A stretch of 8,753 bases of DNA from Bacteroidales bacterium (lineage in GTDB: Bacteria > Bacteroidota > Bacteroidia > Bacteroidales > JAOZVK01), in NCBI GenBank assembly GCA_029938185.1, contig JAOZVK010000199.1:1-8753 (forward strand), written 5' to 3'. Position 1 is the first letter of the stretch, and each line of letters opens with the position of its first letter. Both the position numbers and the translations under genes were made by a program. The notes below the pieces were generated by a model. That model had not been told where the DNA came from, made no database searches, and saw only the letters and a program-made list of their open reading frames with translations. Shown here one piece after another: positions 1 to 6,758 of the stretch.

Positions 1-69
1 AAAATTATTTAATAGTTTAATTATCAAATAGTTTTAAGTTCGTAAAGTAGAACTATAATATTATTTTTT

Positions 70-309
70 TTGAATAAAAATGCTACAATAATATTTGGTT
101 CTGCTTTTATTGTTTTGGAATTTATTTTGTTTTTTAGAAAACATGAAAAAAATAAAACAAAATCAAACAAAGAAAAACATACTCGTAGAAGGTCTGGCAA
201 AATATATGATAATTCACAAAATAACAAACGAGGAAATAAAAATAAAAAATATAAAAAAAAGCCAAATCCCAATAAAAAAAAGAAGAAAAAATCTAACAAC
301 AAACAATAA
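70..309 (+). CDS. Doubtful small single-pass membrane protein with lysine-rich tail
   Basis: I do not recognise this ORF. If translated it gives 79 residues: a short hydrophobic stretch (about residues 5-22, ATIIFGSAFIVLEFILFF), then a strongly basic, Lys/Asn-rich tail ending in a run of six lysines. A membrane anchor with a cytoplasmic basic tail is a plausible layout. However, the frame has no ATG at all, the only usable start is TTG at 70, and an in-frame stop sits at 43-45. A-rich DNA also produces lysine and asparagine codons by default. It ends 6 bases before the left copy of the dispersed repeat at 316-411. It could be a real small protein, the remains of a longer gene, or chance. Confidence 0.25.
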   Translation: MNKNATIIFGSAFIVLEFILFFRKHEKNKTKSNKEKHTRRRSGKIYDNSQNNKRGNKNKKYKKKPNPNKKKKKKSNNKQ

Positions 310-315
310 GCCCAC

Positions 316-411
316 TTACAAAAGTTTTTCGACATTCATTTTTTTATTAAACAACATGGTGTTAGAACATTAATAGAATGCGTAAGCAACATTAAAAAGG
401 TTGAAGACCTT
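316..411 (+). repeat. Dispersed ~96-bp repeat, copy 1 (left inverted copy)
   Basis: This copy matches the reverse complement of 1239-1333 closely along its whole length. Two exact blocks stand out: 21 bases (316-336 against 1313-1333) and 22 bases (369-390 against 1260-1281). The inner end carries a small hairpin, AAGGT(T/C)-GAA-GACCTT. The two copies point in opposite directions and enclose the TPR gene. The family is not one I can name. It could be a small non-autonomous element or a structured intergenic repeat. Confidence 0.8.
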
Positions 412-518
412 AGGTTTATCGTATAAAATAGACACTTTGTTAAATTATAACATATAGTAATTCAGACGAAAACAAAATTATCAATTGTTAACAAATTAAA
501 TTATATTTTTTTATCAAA

Positions 519-1067
519 ATGAAAAAAAAACACCTAAAATCAAAAAGTACAAGTGAGATTGTCAATCATTATTTTGATATTGAAGATTGGAACTCTGCAA
601 AAAATTTCTTATTGACAAAATTAAAAAAAGAGCCAAATAATCATTGGATAATTACACAATTAGGTGAATCATATTACGAACTTAGAGAATATGAAACTGC
701 TCTAAAGTATACAAAAAAAGCTGTAAATTTAGCACCAAATTGTCCTTTGGCTCTAAATAATTATGCTGTTGTTCTTTACATACACGAAAAAGACCATTTA
801 GCTATAAAAATATGGAAAAGTTTACTATCTCGCAAAACAAAAAATATTGCTTTTGATGAATGTGGCGAAGGAATTAATGCCACCAAGTCATTATTAAATG
901 ATATAAGAATGCGACTTGCTAAAGCATATTTAGCAATTGATGACAAACAAAAAGCTCGAAAATATTTCAAAAAATACTTAGAAAACAGACAAAAAGGACT
1001 TTTTAGTAATTTTACAAAAAGAGAAGCAAAAAAAGAATTAAAAAAATTAAATAATATTAATAAGTAG
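519..1067 (+). CDS. TPR-repeat protein of unknown role
   Basis: This is a 182-residue, probably cytoplasmic protein built mostly of tetratricopeptide repeats, which form helical scaffolds for protein-protein contacts. Four helix-pair units can be read: about residues 22-41, 42-75 (with the typical LGESYYELREYETALKYTKKAVNLAP pattern split over two helices), 76-105, and, after an insertion, about 123-153 (RLAKAYLAIDDKQKARKYFKKYL). The C-terminus is basic. No signal peptide or membrane segment is visible. The start ATG follows an A/T-rich leader, as is usual in Bacteroidota. The gene stands alone, 366 bases upstream of clpB, and is enclosed by two inverted copies of a ~96-bp repeat. TPR structure is seen in the sequence; the partner and function are unknown. 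Confidence 0.85.
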   Translation: MKKKHLKSKSTSEIVNHYFDIEDWNSAKNFLLTKLKKEPNNHWIITQLGESYYELREYETALKYTKKAVNLAPNCPLALNNYAVVLYIHEKDHLAIKIWKSLLSRKTKNIAFDECGEGINATKSLLNDIRMRLAKAYLAIDDKQKARKYFKKYLENRQKGLFSNFTKREAKKELKKLNNINK

Positions 1068-1238
1068 AAAAATAAGGCTACCCACATAAGGTTAGACAGT
1101 CTTGTTTTTCAAGTAGTTTTAATCATAAAGTTAAAGTGAATCTCTACAGAACTTTGTGTTAAACTTTGTGAATAATTTTAAAAAGATTATTCTTATTGGA
1201 ATAAATTTTAGTTCCAAAAAACGAAATATTGATGAAAT

Positions 1239-1333
1239 AAGGTCTTCGACCTATTTAAAGTTGCTTACGCATTCTATTAATACTCTAATACAATGGAGTT
1301 TATCAAAAAACAAATGTCGAAAAACTTTTGTAA
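1239..1333 (-). repeat. Dispersed ~96-bp repeat, copy 2 (right inverted copy)
   Basis: Read on the minus strand, this stretch aligns with 316-411, with exact blocks of 21 and 22 bases and scattered substitutions plus one length difference between them. Its hairpin AGGTC-TTC-GACCT (about 1240-1252) sits at the end nearer the TPR gene. Together with copy 1 it gives a pair of inverted repeats about 830 bases apart around the TPR gene. Confidence 0.8.
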
Positions 1334-1395
1334 CAGTACTTATAAATATTTTACAAAAAATAAATAGGAAAGTTATTTTTTAACGATTCCAAATT

Positions 1396-1420
1396 AACAT
1401 TAAACAGGTCGAAGACCTTA
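1396..1420 (+). repeat. Partial third repeat copy with hairpin in the clpB leader
   Basis: This 25-base stretch matches the hairpin end of copy 1 (about 388-412) with about two differences and has the same orientation. It forms AGGTC-GAA-GACCT (1406-1418), a 5-bp stem that extends by wobble or A-T pairs at its base. It ends only about 15 bases before the clpB ATG, so it is expected to lie in the 5' untranslated RNA. A role in clpB translation is possible but is inference only. Confidence 0.6.
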
Positions 1421-1433
1421 AAAAATAAAAATA

Positions 1434-4193
1434 ATGAACTACACTAATTTTACAATAATAACCCAGAAAGCATTAAAAAAAGCTTCAAATATTGCTAAAA
1501 CAAACAAAAATGCTTCAATAGAAAATGGTCATGTGTTAAAAGGTATATTGTTGATTGATAAAAATGTAGCTCCATTTATTTTAAAAAAAATGGATATTGA
1601 AATCGAAAGTTTTAAGAAACTTATCAACGAACTTATAGAATTATATCCAAAATTAGAAAAAAATAAAAAACTTAATGTATCGCATCATGTTGATAAATCA
1701 TTAAATTCGGCTAAAAATATTTCAAAAGAACTTGGTGATGAATTTATTTCAATTGAGCATGTATTGTCAGGGATATTAGTAAGTGGTGATACTGTTTCGA
1801 CATTAATGTCAGAAAAAGGAATAAATAAAGCTAAACTCGAAAAAGCAATAAATGAGCTAAGAAATGGTGTAGAAGTTGATAGAAGTAATGTTGATGCTTT
1901 TGCCAATTTAAATAAATATGCTGTAAATCTAAATGAAAGAGTAAAAGAGGGGAAACTTGACCCTGTGATTGGCAGAACAGATGAAATAAGACGAGTTTTG
2001 CAAATAATATCGCGTAGAAGAAAAAATAATCCAATAATCATAGGTGAAGCCGGAGTTGGAAAAACTGCTATTGTCGAAGGTTTGGCTCAAAGAATTGTAA
2101 AAGGCGATGTTCCCGAAAATATTAAAGGAAATCAAATATTTTCAATAGATATGGGAGCACTAATTGCAGGAGCAAGCAAGCAGGGCGAATTTGAAGAAAG
2201 GCTAAAAGCTGTTGTAAAAGAAGTGCAAGACTCGGCTGGCGAGCTAATACTTTTTATTGATGAAATTCATATATTGGTCGGAGCCGGAAAAGGCGCAGGT
2301 GCTATGGACGCAGCAAATATTCTGAAACCGGCATTAGCAAGAGGCGAACTCAAGGCTATTGGCGCAACTACAATAAACGAATATCAAAAATATTTTGAAA
2401 AAGATAAAGCTCTTGACCGAAGGTTTCAAAAAGTAATGATTGATGAACCCGAAACAGAAGATGCTATTTCTATATTGAGAGGAATTAAAGAAAAATATGA
2501 GAATTTTCATAAAGTTCAGATAAAAGATGAAGCTTTAATTGCTGCTGTTGAATTGGCAGAAAGATATGTAACTGATAGATACTTACCCGATAAATCTATT
2601 GATTTGATTGACGAAGCGGCAGCCAAACTTAGGCTTGAAATGAATTCCCTACCTGATGAGATTGATGAAATTGAACGAAAAATAAACCGTTTGGAAATAG
2701 AAAAACAAATAATTAAAAAAGAAGGCGATGATATTAAAGTCACAGAAATAAAAGAAAAAATAGCAAATCTTAGTGACGAACGTTCAAAATACAGAGCAAT
2801 TTGGGTATCGGAAAAAAATATTATTTCAGAAATTATAGAAACTCGCAAAAAAATAGAAGAACTGCAAAAAGAGGCTAAAATTGCCGAAAAAGAAAGTAAT
2901 TTCGAAAAAGTAGCCGAAATAGAATATAAAGAAATTGCTGATGCTAAAGCAAAGCTTGAAAAACTAAATAATGAATTAAAAGAAAACGAATCGGATATTG
3001 TATTGTCTAAAGAAGCTGTAGACAGAGATTTGATTGCAGAAGTTGTTTCGAGTTGGACAGGTATACCGCTCAATAAAATGCTGAAAAGCGAAAAAGAAAA
3101 ATTGCTAAATCTTGAAAATGAACTTCATAAAAGAGTTATCGGACAATCGGAAGCAATCAAAGCTATTTCAGATGCTGTTAGAAGAAGTAGAGCAGGCTTG
3201 CACGATGAGGGTAAGCCAATTGGTTCTTTTATATTTCTTGGTACTACTGGTGTAGGAAAAACAGAATTGGCAAAAGCACTTGCCGAGTTTCTTTTTGATG
3301 ATGACAAGGCTATAACAAGAATAGATATGTCTGAATATCAGGAAAAACATTCGGTTTCGAGAATGATTGGTTCGCCCCCCGGATATGTTGGTTACGATGA
3401 AGGAGGGCAATTAACCGAAGCAGTCAGGCGTAAACCATACTCGGTGGTTTTGTTTGATGAAATTGAAAAAGCTCATAAAGATATTTTCAATACATTGCTA
3501 CAGGTTTTGGACGATGGAAGACTAACCGATAGCAAAGGACGAACTGTTAATTTTAAGAACACAATAATTATTATGACTTCCAATGCAGGTTCGGACAAGA
3601 TACTTGGGCATTTCGAGAAAATTACAAAAAAAAATAGAGCCGAAATTTTGTTAAAAGCAAAACAAGATGTGTCGAAAGTTTTGAAAGAAAAAATGACTCC
3701 GGAATTTTTGAATAGAATTGATGAAATAATAATGTTCACTCCTTTATCGTTAAATGAAATAAGAAAGATAGTTGAATTACAACTAAATAAATTAATAGAA
3801 AAACTTAAACACAAAGAAATTAATCTGAATTACAGCAAAATGGCTTTGGCTTGGATAACTCGCATGAGCTATAAACCACAGTTTGGAGCAAGACCAATTA
3901 AAAGAACTATACAGAGGTATGTATTGAACGAACTGTCAAAAAAAATTCTTGCAGGCGATATTGATAAAACAAAAATTATTTATATTGATTTCAAAAAAAC
4001 CTTACTTGAATTTTATAATGTAACAGAACAAGAGGTACAAGAATTAACAAAAAAGGAAACCGAATTGCAAACTAAAAATAATGACATAATAAAAGTTTCT
4101 GATAAAAATACTGTCCCAACCATAAAGGAAAAAACAGAAAACGGTTTCTGGACTAAATTTAAAGATTGGTTTAAAAATATATTTATACTCTAA
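1434..4193 (+). CDS. clpB: ATP-dependent disaggregase ClpB (Hsp100), variant pore loop and C-terminal extension
   Basis: ClpB is a cytoplasmic hexameric AAA+ chaperone that, with DnaK, threads aggregated proteins through its central pore. This protein has 919 residues. In order: Clp N-domain repeats (about 1-145); NBD1 with Walker A GEAGVGKT (204-211), Walker B FIDE ending in D276-E277 and arginine fingers in LDRRFQ; the coiled-coil M domain (about 390-525) that separates ClpB from ClpA; NBD2 with Walker A GTTGVGKT (603-610), D675-E676, pore motif GYVG (650-653), FLNRID arginine finger and the sensor-2 GAR (818-820). Both ATPase sites look complete. Two oddities: pore loop 1 reads AGASKQGEFEER, so the usual pore Tyr is Lys249, and the protein runs about 55 residues past the usual end, closing with FWTKFKDWFKNIFIL. 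It may be the main ClpB or a divergent paralogue. Confidence 0.96.
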   Translation: MNYTNFTIITQKALKKASNIAKTNKNASIENGHVLKGILLIDKNVAPFILKKMDIEIESFKKLINELIELYPKLEKNKKLNVSHHVDKSLNSAKNISKELGDEFISIEHVLSGILVSGDTVSTLMSEKGINKAKLEKAINELRNGVEVDRSNVDAFANLNKYAVNLNERVKEGKLDPVIGRTDEIRRVLQIISRRRKNNPIIIGEAGVGKTAIVEGLAQRIVKGDVPENIKGNQIFSIDMGALIAGASKQGEFEERLKAVVKEVQDSAGELILFIDEIHILVGAGKGAGAMDAANILKPALARGELKAIGATTINEYQKYFEKDKALDRRFQKVMIDEPETEDAISILRGIKEKYENFHKVQIKDEALIAAVELAERYVTDRYLPDKSIDLIDEAAAKLRLEMNSLPDEIDEIERKINRLEIEKQIIKKEGDDIKVTEIKEKIANLSDERSKYRAIWVSEKNIISEIIETRKKIEELQKEAKIAEKESNFEKVAEIEYKEIADAKAKLEKLNNELKENESDIVLSKEAVDRDLIAEVVSSWTGIPLNKMLKSEKEKLLNLENELHKRVIGQSEAIKAISDAVRRSRAGLHDEGKPIGSFIFLGTTGVGKTELAKALAEFLFDDDKAITRIDMSEYQEKHSVSRMIGSPPGYVGYDEGGQLTEAVRRKPYSVVLFDEIEKAHKDIFNTLLQVLDDGRLTDSKGRTVNFKNTIIIMTSNAGSDKILGHFEKITKKNRAEILLKAKQDVSKVLKEKMTPEFLNRIDEIIMFTPLSLNEIRKIVELQLNKLIEKLKHKEINLNYSKMALAWITRMSYKPQFGARPIKRTIQRYVLNELSKKILAGDIDKTKIIYIDFKKTLLEFYNVTEQEVQELTKKETELQTKNNDIIKVSDKNTVPTIKEKTENGFWTKFKDWFKNIFIL

Positions 4194-4278
4194 ACTGTTA
4201 TAGTATTAACATTAATAAACTGTTATCAATTATTAATCAAACTATTGTACCATTGTATCATTGAATAATTGTACCATT
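4191..4278. repeat. Short direct repeats downstream of clpB
   Basis: The 138-base gap between clpB and the lipoprotein gene contains TAAACTGTTAT twice (4191-4201, which includes the clpB stop, and 4216-4226). It also contains ATTGTAYCATT three times (4244-4254, 4252-4262 and 4268-4278). The last unit ends about 53 bases before the lipoprotein start. These could be binding sites for a regulator or simple low-complexity repeats; I cannot tell which. Confidence 0.5.
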
Positions 4279-4331
4279 TAAAATATAGTAAAGATTAAAA
4301 AATAATGTATAAAATAATAAAAGTTTAAAAA

Positions 4332-5189
4332 ATGCTTACAAAGACAAACATATTAAATATAATAGCTATAATTCTGATTATCTTCATTTCGTCATGTAGT
4401 AGCAATCCCGAAGAAATAGACCCAGTTGAGGAGATTAGCGAAGATTTTGAAGAAATTGAAATCACTATAAATGAGGCTAAGTTTGAAAAAATGGAGGGTA
4501 CAATGGAAGGGCTGATGCATGATGATTCAAGTAGCACGTTTACCATTACACATGAATATAAAACAATCAAACTAAACAATGCGGTATCTGTTGATGTTTT
4601 GATTTTAGTAGCTCACAACAACCTAAATATCAATAGTGGTACTGAAGATTTGATGGATGCTTCATTTGTTTATCAAAAAGCTGGATTTAAACCAGAAGTT
4701 GAGTATAAAATTGAGAATCAAGTAGGTTATTTAACAATTAAGCAAAAGAAAAAATGCAATAAAAAAATTTCGATTGATACTGAAAAAAATAACAATTGGG
4801 ATATTGTACTCAATAAAAAAATTCCTTTAGATTTAAAAATAAAATGTATTTCTGGTTTTTGTGATTTAAAACTTGGTAATTTGAATCTTAAAAGCCTTAA
4901 AATGAAAATGAGTACAGGTGAAAATATAATTGATTTTAGGGGTGATATAAAATCTAATTCAAAAGTTTATTTGAGTGGTGAAATCGAAATATCAAAGCTG
5001 TATCTACCTAACAATATTGGTGTAAAAGTAATATTTAAAAAAGACAATATTGTTATAAAAAACACTGGCTTAATAAAAAAAACGCCTAATTTATATGTAA
5101 ATAAATTGTATAAAAGTTCTACAACAAAACTCGAAATTGAAATATATTCAGATATTGGTTTAATTGAATTAATATCGGATAATAATTAA
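4332..5189 (+). CDS. Lipoprotein with LiaF-C/toast-rack-like beta-repeat domain
   Basis: The protein has 285 residues. The N-terminus is a type II signal peptide: MLTKTN, a hydrophobic stretch, then a lipobox-like I-S-S-C, which predicts cleavage before Cys22. The stretch just after it (SSNPEEIDPVEE...) is very acidic, which in Bacteroidota lipoproteins often goes with surface export; this is inference. From about residue 75 to the end the pattern is repeated short beta strands: WDIVLNKKIPLDLKI from W156, then GNLNLKSLKMKMSTGEN, SGEIEISKLYLPNNIGVKV and a final Y...LEIEIYSDIGLIEL. This is the rhythm of the DUF2154/LiaF C-terminal and 'toast-rack' families, which fold as beta-helix-like walls. 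The exact role is unknown. The gene is followed by a terminator-like hairpin and faces abiEii. Confidence 0.88.
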   Translation: MLTKTNILNIIAIILIIFISSCSSNPEEIDPVEEISEDFEEIEITINEAKFEKMEGTMEGLMHDDSSSTFTITHEYKTIKLNNAVSVDVLILVAHNNLNINSGTEDLMDASFVYQKAGFKPEVEYKIENQVGYLTIKQKKKCNKKISIDTEKNNNWDIVLNKKIPLDLKIKCISGFCDLKLGNLNLKSLKMKMSTGENIIDFRGDIKSNSKVYLSGEIEISKLYLPNNIGVKVIFKKDNIVIKNTGLIKKTPNLYVNKLYKSSTTKLEIEIYSDIGLIELISDNN

Positions 5190-5223
5190 TTCTACCTTAC
5201 GAACTTAAATTTCGGATAGAATC

Positions 5224-5251
5224 AGAACTCACAAAAATAGTTCTTTTTTTT
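5224..5251 (+). terminator. Likely intrinsic terminator of the lipoprotein gene
   Basis: AGAACT (5224-5229) and AGTTCT (5239-5244) form a 6-bp stem with a 9-base loop, followed at once by a run of eight T (5244-5251). It lies 34 bases after the lipoprotein stop codon. The stem is short and A/T-weak, but position and T-run fit a rho-independent terminator. Confidence 0.55.
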
Positions 5252-5283
5252 AAAAACAATCGCAAGTTAAAAGTTAATAAAGA

Positions 5284-5648
5284 GCAAGTTTCAATTTCCA
5301 CCTAACAGTTTTATAACTTAAAAAACTGAAGTTTTGAACTTCATAAACTAAATTAGCAAGTGATTTAAATGCCTTTAGGCATGAACTATACGCATGCCAC
5401 CGATGGTAATCGGTGGGCATAAATGCAAATACCTCCCCAAAATGCCGTAGGCATGACCTATTAAACAGCATAGGATTAGGTAAATAGCCCATGCCTACGG
5501 CATTTGAGAGAATATTATTTATATTTACCCCCGATTACCATCGGGGGCTATCTATATATCATGCCTAAAGGCATTTAACTCTCGTATATTTATAATTTTT
5601 CATCTATTTTTAAACTGTTAGCTAAAAAATATTAAAAATGAAACTTGC
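5284..5648. repeat. 365-bp nested palindromic element (REP-like, no transposase)
   Basis: This element fills most of the 498-base gap (5190-5687) between two convergent genes. Its ends are inverted: GCAAGTTTCA (5284-5293) with TGAAACTTGC (5639-5648), and CTAACAGTTT (5302-5311) with AAACTGTTAG (5612-5621). Inside are mirrored pairs that are each hairpins: ATGCCTTTAGGCAT (5369-5382) with ATGCCTAAAGGCAT (5561-5574); a stem around CACCGAT-GGTA-ATCGGTG (5394-5420) with CCCCCGAT-TACC-ATCGGGGG (5528-5547); AATGCCGTAGGCAT (5441-5454) with ATGCCTACGGCATT (5491-5504). A short ACCTA/TAGGT pair (5456-5460, 5477-5481) lies near the centre. An extra hairpin GAAGTT-TTG-AACTTC (5328-5342) has no mirror partner. 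The layout resembles REP/BIME elements moved by IS200-like transposases; mobility is inferred. The 17-codon frame at 5638-5691 starts inside the repeat end and is not taken as a gene. Confidence 0.85.
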
Positions 5649-5681
5649 CGTAAAAACACTACTCTCTCCCAAAACCGAATT

Positions 5682-5696
5682 AATCTCTTAGAGATT
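5682..5696 (-). terminator. Perfect small palindrome around the abiEii stop codon
   Basis: AATCTC-TTA-GAGATT forms a 6-bp stem whose 3-base loop is exactly the abiEii stop codon (TAA on the minus strand). Downstream on the minus strand there is only a short T run within AATTCGGTTTTGG. It could be a weak terminator or an RNA 3'-end hairpin; the adjacent nested palindrome may do that job instead. Confidence 0.3.
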
Positions 5697-6752
5697 TTCT
5701 GTTATTAACCACCAATACCAAAATGCTTCTCTATTGCTCTTTTTAAGTTTATTCAGCTTATTGTATTCAGTATTCTCAATCAATAAATTTTTGATATTAA
5801 TGCTCTTATCAAATCGTTGTAAGTTACTTTTTTTATATTTTATCATTGTTGCAATATAAGCGGCTTTTGATGCTGCAAGTATAGCATTATCAATCAAAAA
5901 ACGGTCTGATATAATGAATTGCTTTACACGTTCTATACCTTTTTGTATTTCATCAAAACTACATTTTCCAGATTTTCCTCTGGTGCTGATACACAAAGCT
6001 GTTTGAATTATATCGTTCAAAACACTATTTACTGTTAAATGATTGAGTTTTCTGTATATCAGTTCGTTCTGTGCTATCCTGTTAAAAGTGCTTTTTACTT
6101 CTGTTATCTCTGTTGATACATTGAACAGGTTTCCAATATCATAAAGTTGTTTCATAATTTCCATACTCATACTTCGCTTGCTTTTGTAATAAGGTATCCC
6201 TGTGGTATTTGGTGCAAAAGCGGTTAGTTTATCGCCTAAAATATTTTCAACAGTTGGCAAGCTAACAGTTTCAGCTTCACTTTGTATGGAAAGAAATGGT
6301 GATACAATTGGGATTTCTATTAATTTATCATAAGGATTTTTTTCAAAAAGTATATCAAGTAGAATATATTCTTCATCGCTATGTGTTTTGTATGTTGGTT
6401 TATAGAAAAATTTGTAATGTGCTTTTTCAATTGTGCTGTTTACAAATCGTGTTTGTTTTTCAAGTCGTATAAATTTTCCGTTTTGCTGAACTATTGAGTT
6501 TAATAAGTTCTCTAAATCAGGTGTTTTTTCAGGAATTATAATATCAATGTCAATGGAAAGTCGTTTGGGCGTTCCAAGCATAAGCATTAAGGCTGTTCCG
6601 CCTTTAAAAATAAAATTAAGTCCGGAAACTTTTAGTTCTGTTAATAAAGTTAATGCTCGTATTACTTTTTCAATCAATATTTTATCGGCACTGTTATGTT
6701 TTTTTGACGTGGTTTCAATCCAAGCAAGTGTATATGTTTGTTTATTTATCAT
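5688..6752 (-). CDS. abiEii: AbiEii-family nucleotidyltransferase toxin
   Basis: This 354-residue protein belongs to the AbiEii/AbiGii toxin family of DNA polymerase beta-like nucleotidyltransferases. Together with AbiEi it forms type IV toxin-antitoxin systems that cause growth arrest and can abort phage infection. Visible motifs: FKGGTAL (49-55) followed by the metal-binding S66-I-D68-I-D70; a third acidic strand LLDILF with D133; GDKLTAF (173-179), the family's conserved lysine motif; and KQLYDIGNL (201-209), matching the fourth motif. The catalytic set looks intact, so the toxin is probably active. The ATG lies 6 bases after the antitoxin stop codon, so the two genes are almost certainly co-transcribed and perhaps translationally coupled. 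The substrate nucleotide and target are not evident from the sequence. The start is well placed because the first recognisable helix follows directly. Confidence 0.94.
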   Translation of the reverse strand: MINKQTYTLAWIETTSKKHNSADKILIEKVIRALTLLTELKVSGLNFIFKGGTALMLMLGTPKRLSIDIDIIIPEKTPDLENLLNSIVQQNGKFIRLEKQTRFVNSTIEKAHYKFFYKPTYKTHSDEEYILLDILFEKNPYDKLIEIPIVSPFLSIQSEAETVSLPTVENILGDKLTAFAPNTTGIPYYKSKRSMSMEIMKQLYDIGNLFNVSTEITEVKSTFNRIAQNELIYRKLNHLTVNSVLNDIIQTALCISTRGKSGKCSFDEIQKGIERVKQFIISDRFLIDNAILAASKAAYIATMIKYKKSNLQRFDKSINIKNLLIENTEYNKLNKLKKSNREAFWYWWLITENL

Positions 6753-6758
6753 AATTTG

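Larger units (their letters stand above)
1..518. other. 518-base stretch without a confident gene
   Basis: This left edge is extremely AT-rich. It holds one doubtful small ORF (70-309), one copy of an approximately 96-bp dispersed repeat (316-411), and an AT-rich leader of about 107 bases before the TPR gene at 519. Long A and T runs make open frames on both strands easy to obtain by chance, so the overlapping frames here (24-335 minus, 95-373 plus) were not accepted. No tRNA, riboswitch or terminator was recognised. Confidence 0.6.
1068..1433. other. 366-base intergenic stretch before clpB
   Basis: No gene is supported here; the open frame at 1156-1383 runs through the inverted repeat copy and looks accidental. 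The stretch holds a short direct repeat of AACTTTGTG (1150-1158 and 1162-1170), the right inverted repeat copy (1239-1333) and a partial third copy with a hairpin (1396-1420). The clpB promoter must lie here or further upstream, but I could not place a convincing Bacteroidota -33/-7 pair, and no CIRCE heat-shock operator was seen. Confidence 0.6.

Noticed and set aside
24..335. Phe/Leu-rich open frame on the minus strand
   Set aside because: It is the complement of the A-rich, lysine-coding stretch. The runs of Phe come from poly-T, and it overlaps the repeat copy.
95..373. Plus-strand ATG frame overlapping the small basic ORF
   Set aside because: It runs into the dispersed repeat and has no recognisable pattern. 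The frame at 70-309 is the more protein-like alternative, and even that is doubtful.
1068..1110. Terminator after the TPR gene
   Set aside because: The AGACAGTCTTG region before a short T run gives no stem longer than 3 bp with an allowable loop.
1150..1170. Tandem AACTTTGTG as a promoter or operator of clpB
   Set aside because: Two 9-base copies about 270 bases upstream of the start are too little to support a site; no -33/-7 pair could be aligned with them.
1156..1383. 75-codon plus-strand frame before clpB
   Set aside because: It is largely made of the inverted repeat copy 1239-1333, has no motif, and its start lies in a short tandem repeat.
2516..3073. 185-codon Ser-rich minus-strand frame inside clpB
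   Set aside because: A shadow of the Glu/Lys-rich M domain of ClpB. Ser/Phe-rich shadows opposite such coiled coils are usual.
5274..5492. 72-codon minus-strand frame across the nested palindrome
   Set aside because: It follows the palindromic element rather than any protein pattern.
5638..5691. 17-codon frame with a good A-rich leader (MKLAVKTLLSPKTELIS)
   Set aside because: Its first bases are the inverted end of the nested palindrome (TGAAACTTGC), and it ends at the abiEii stop region. Most likely chance.
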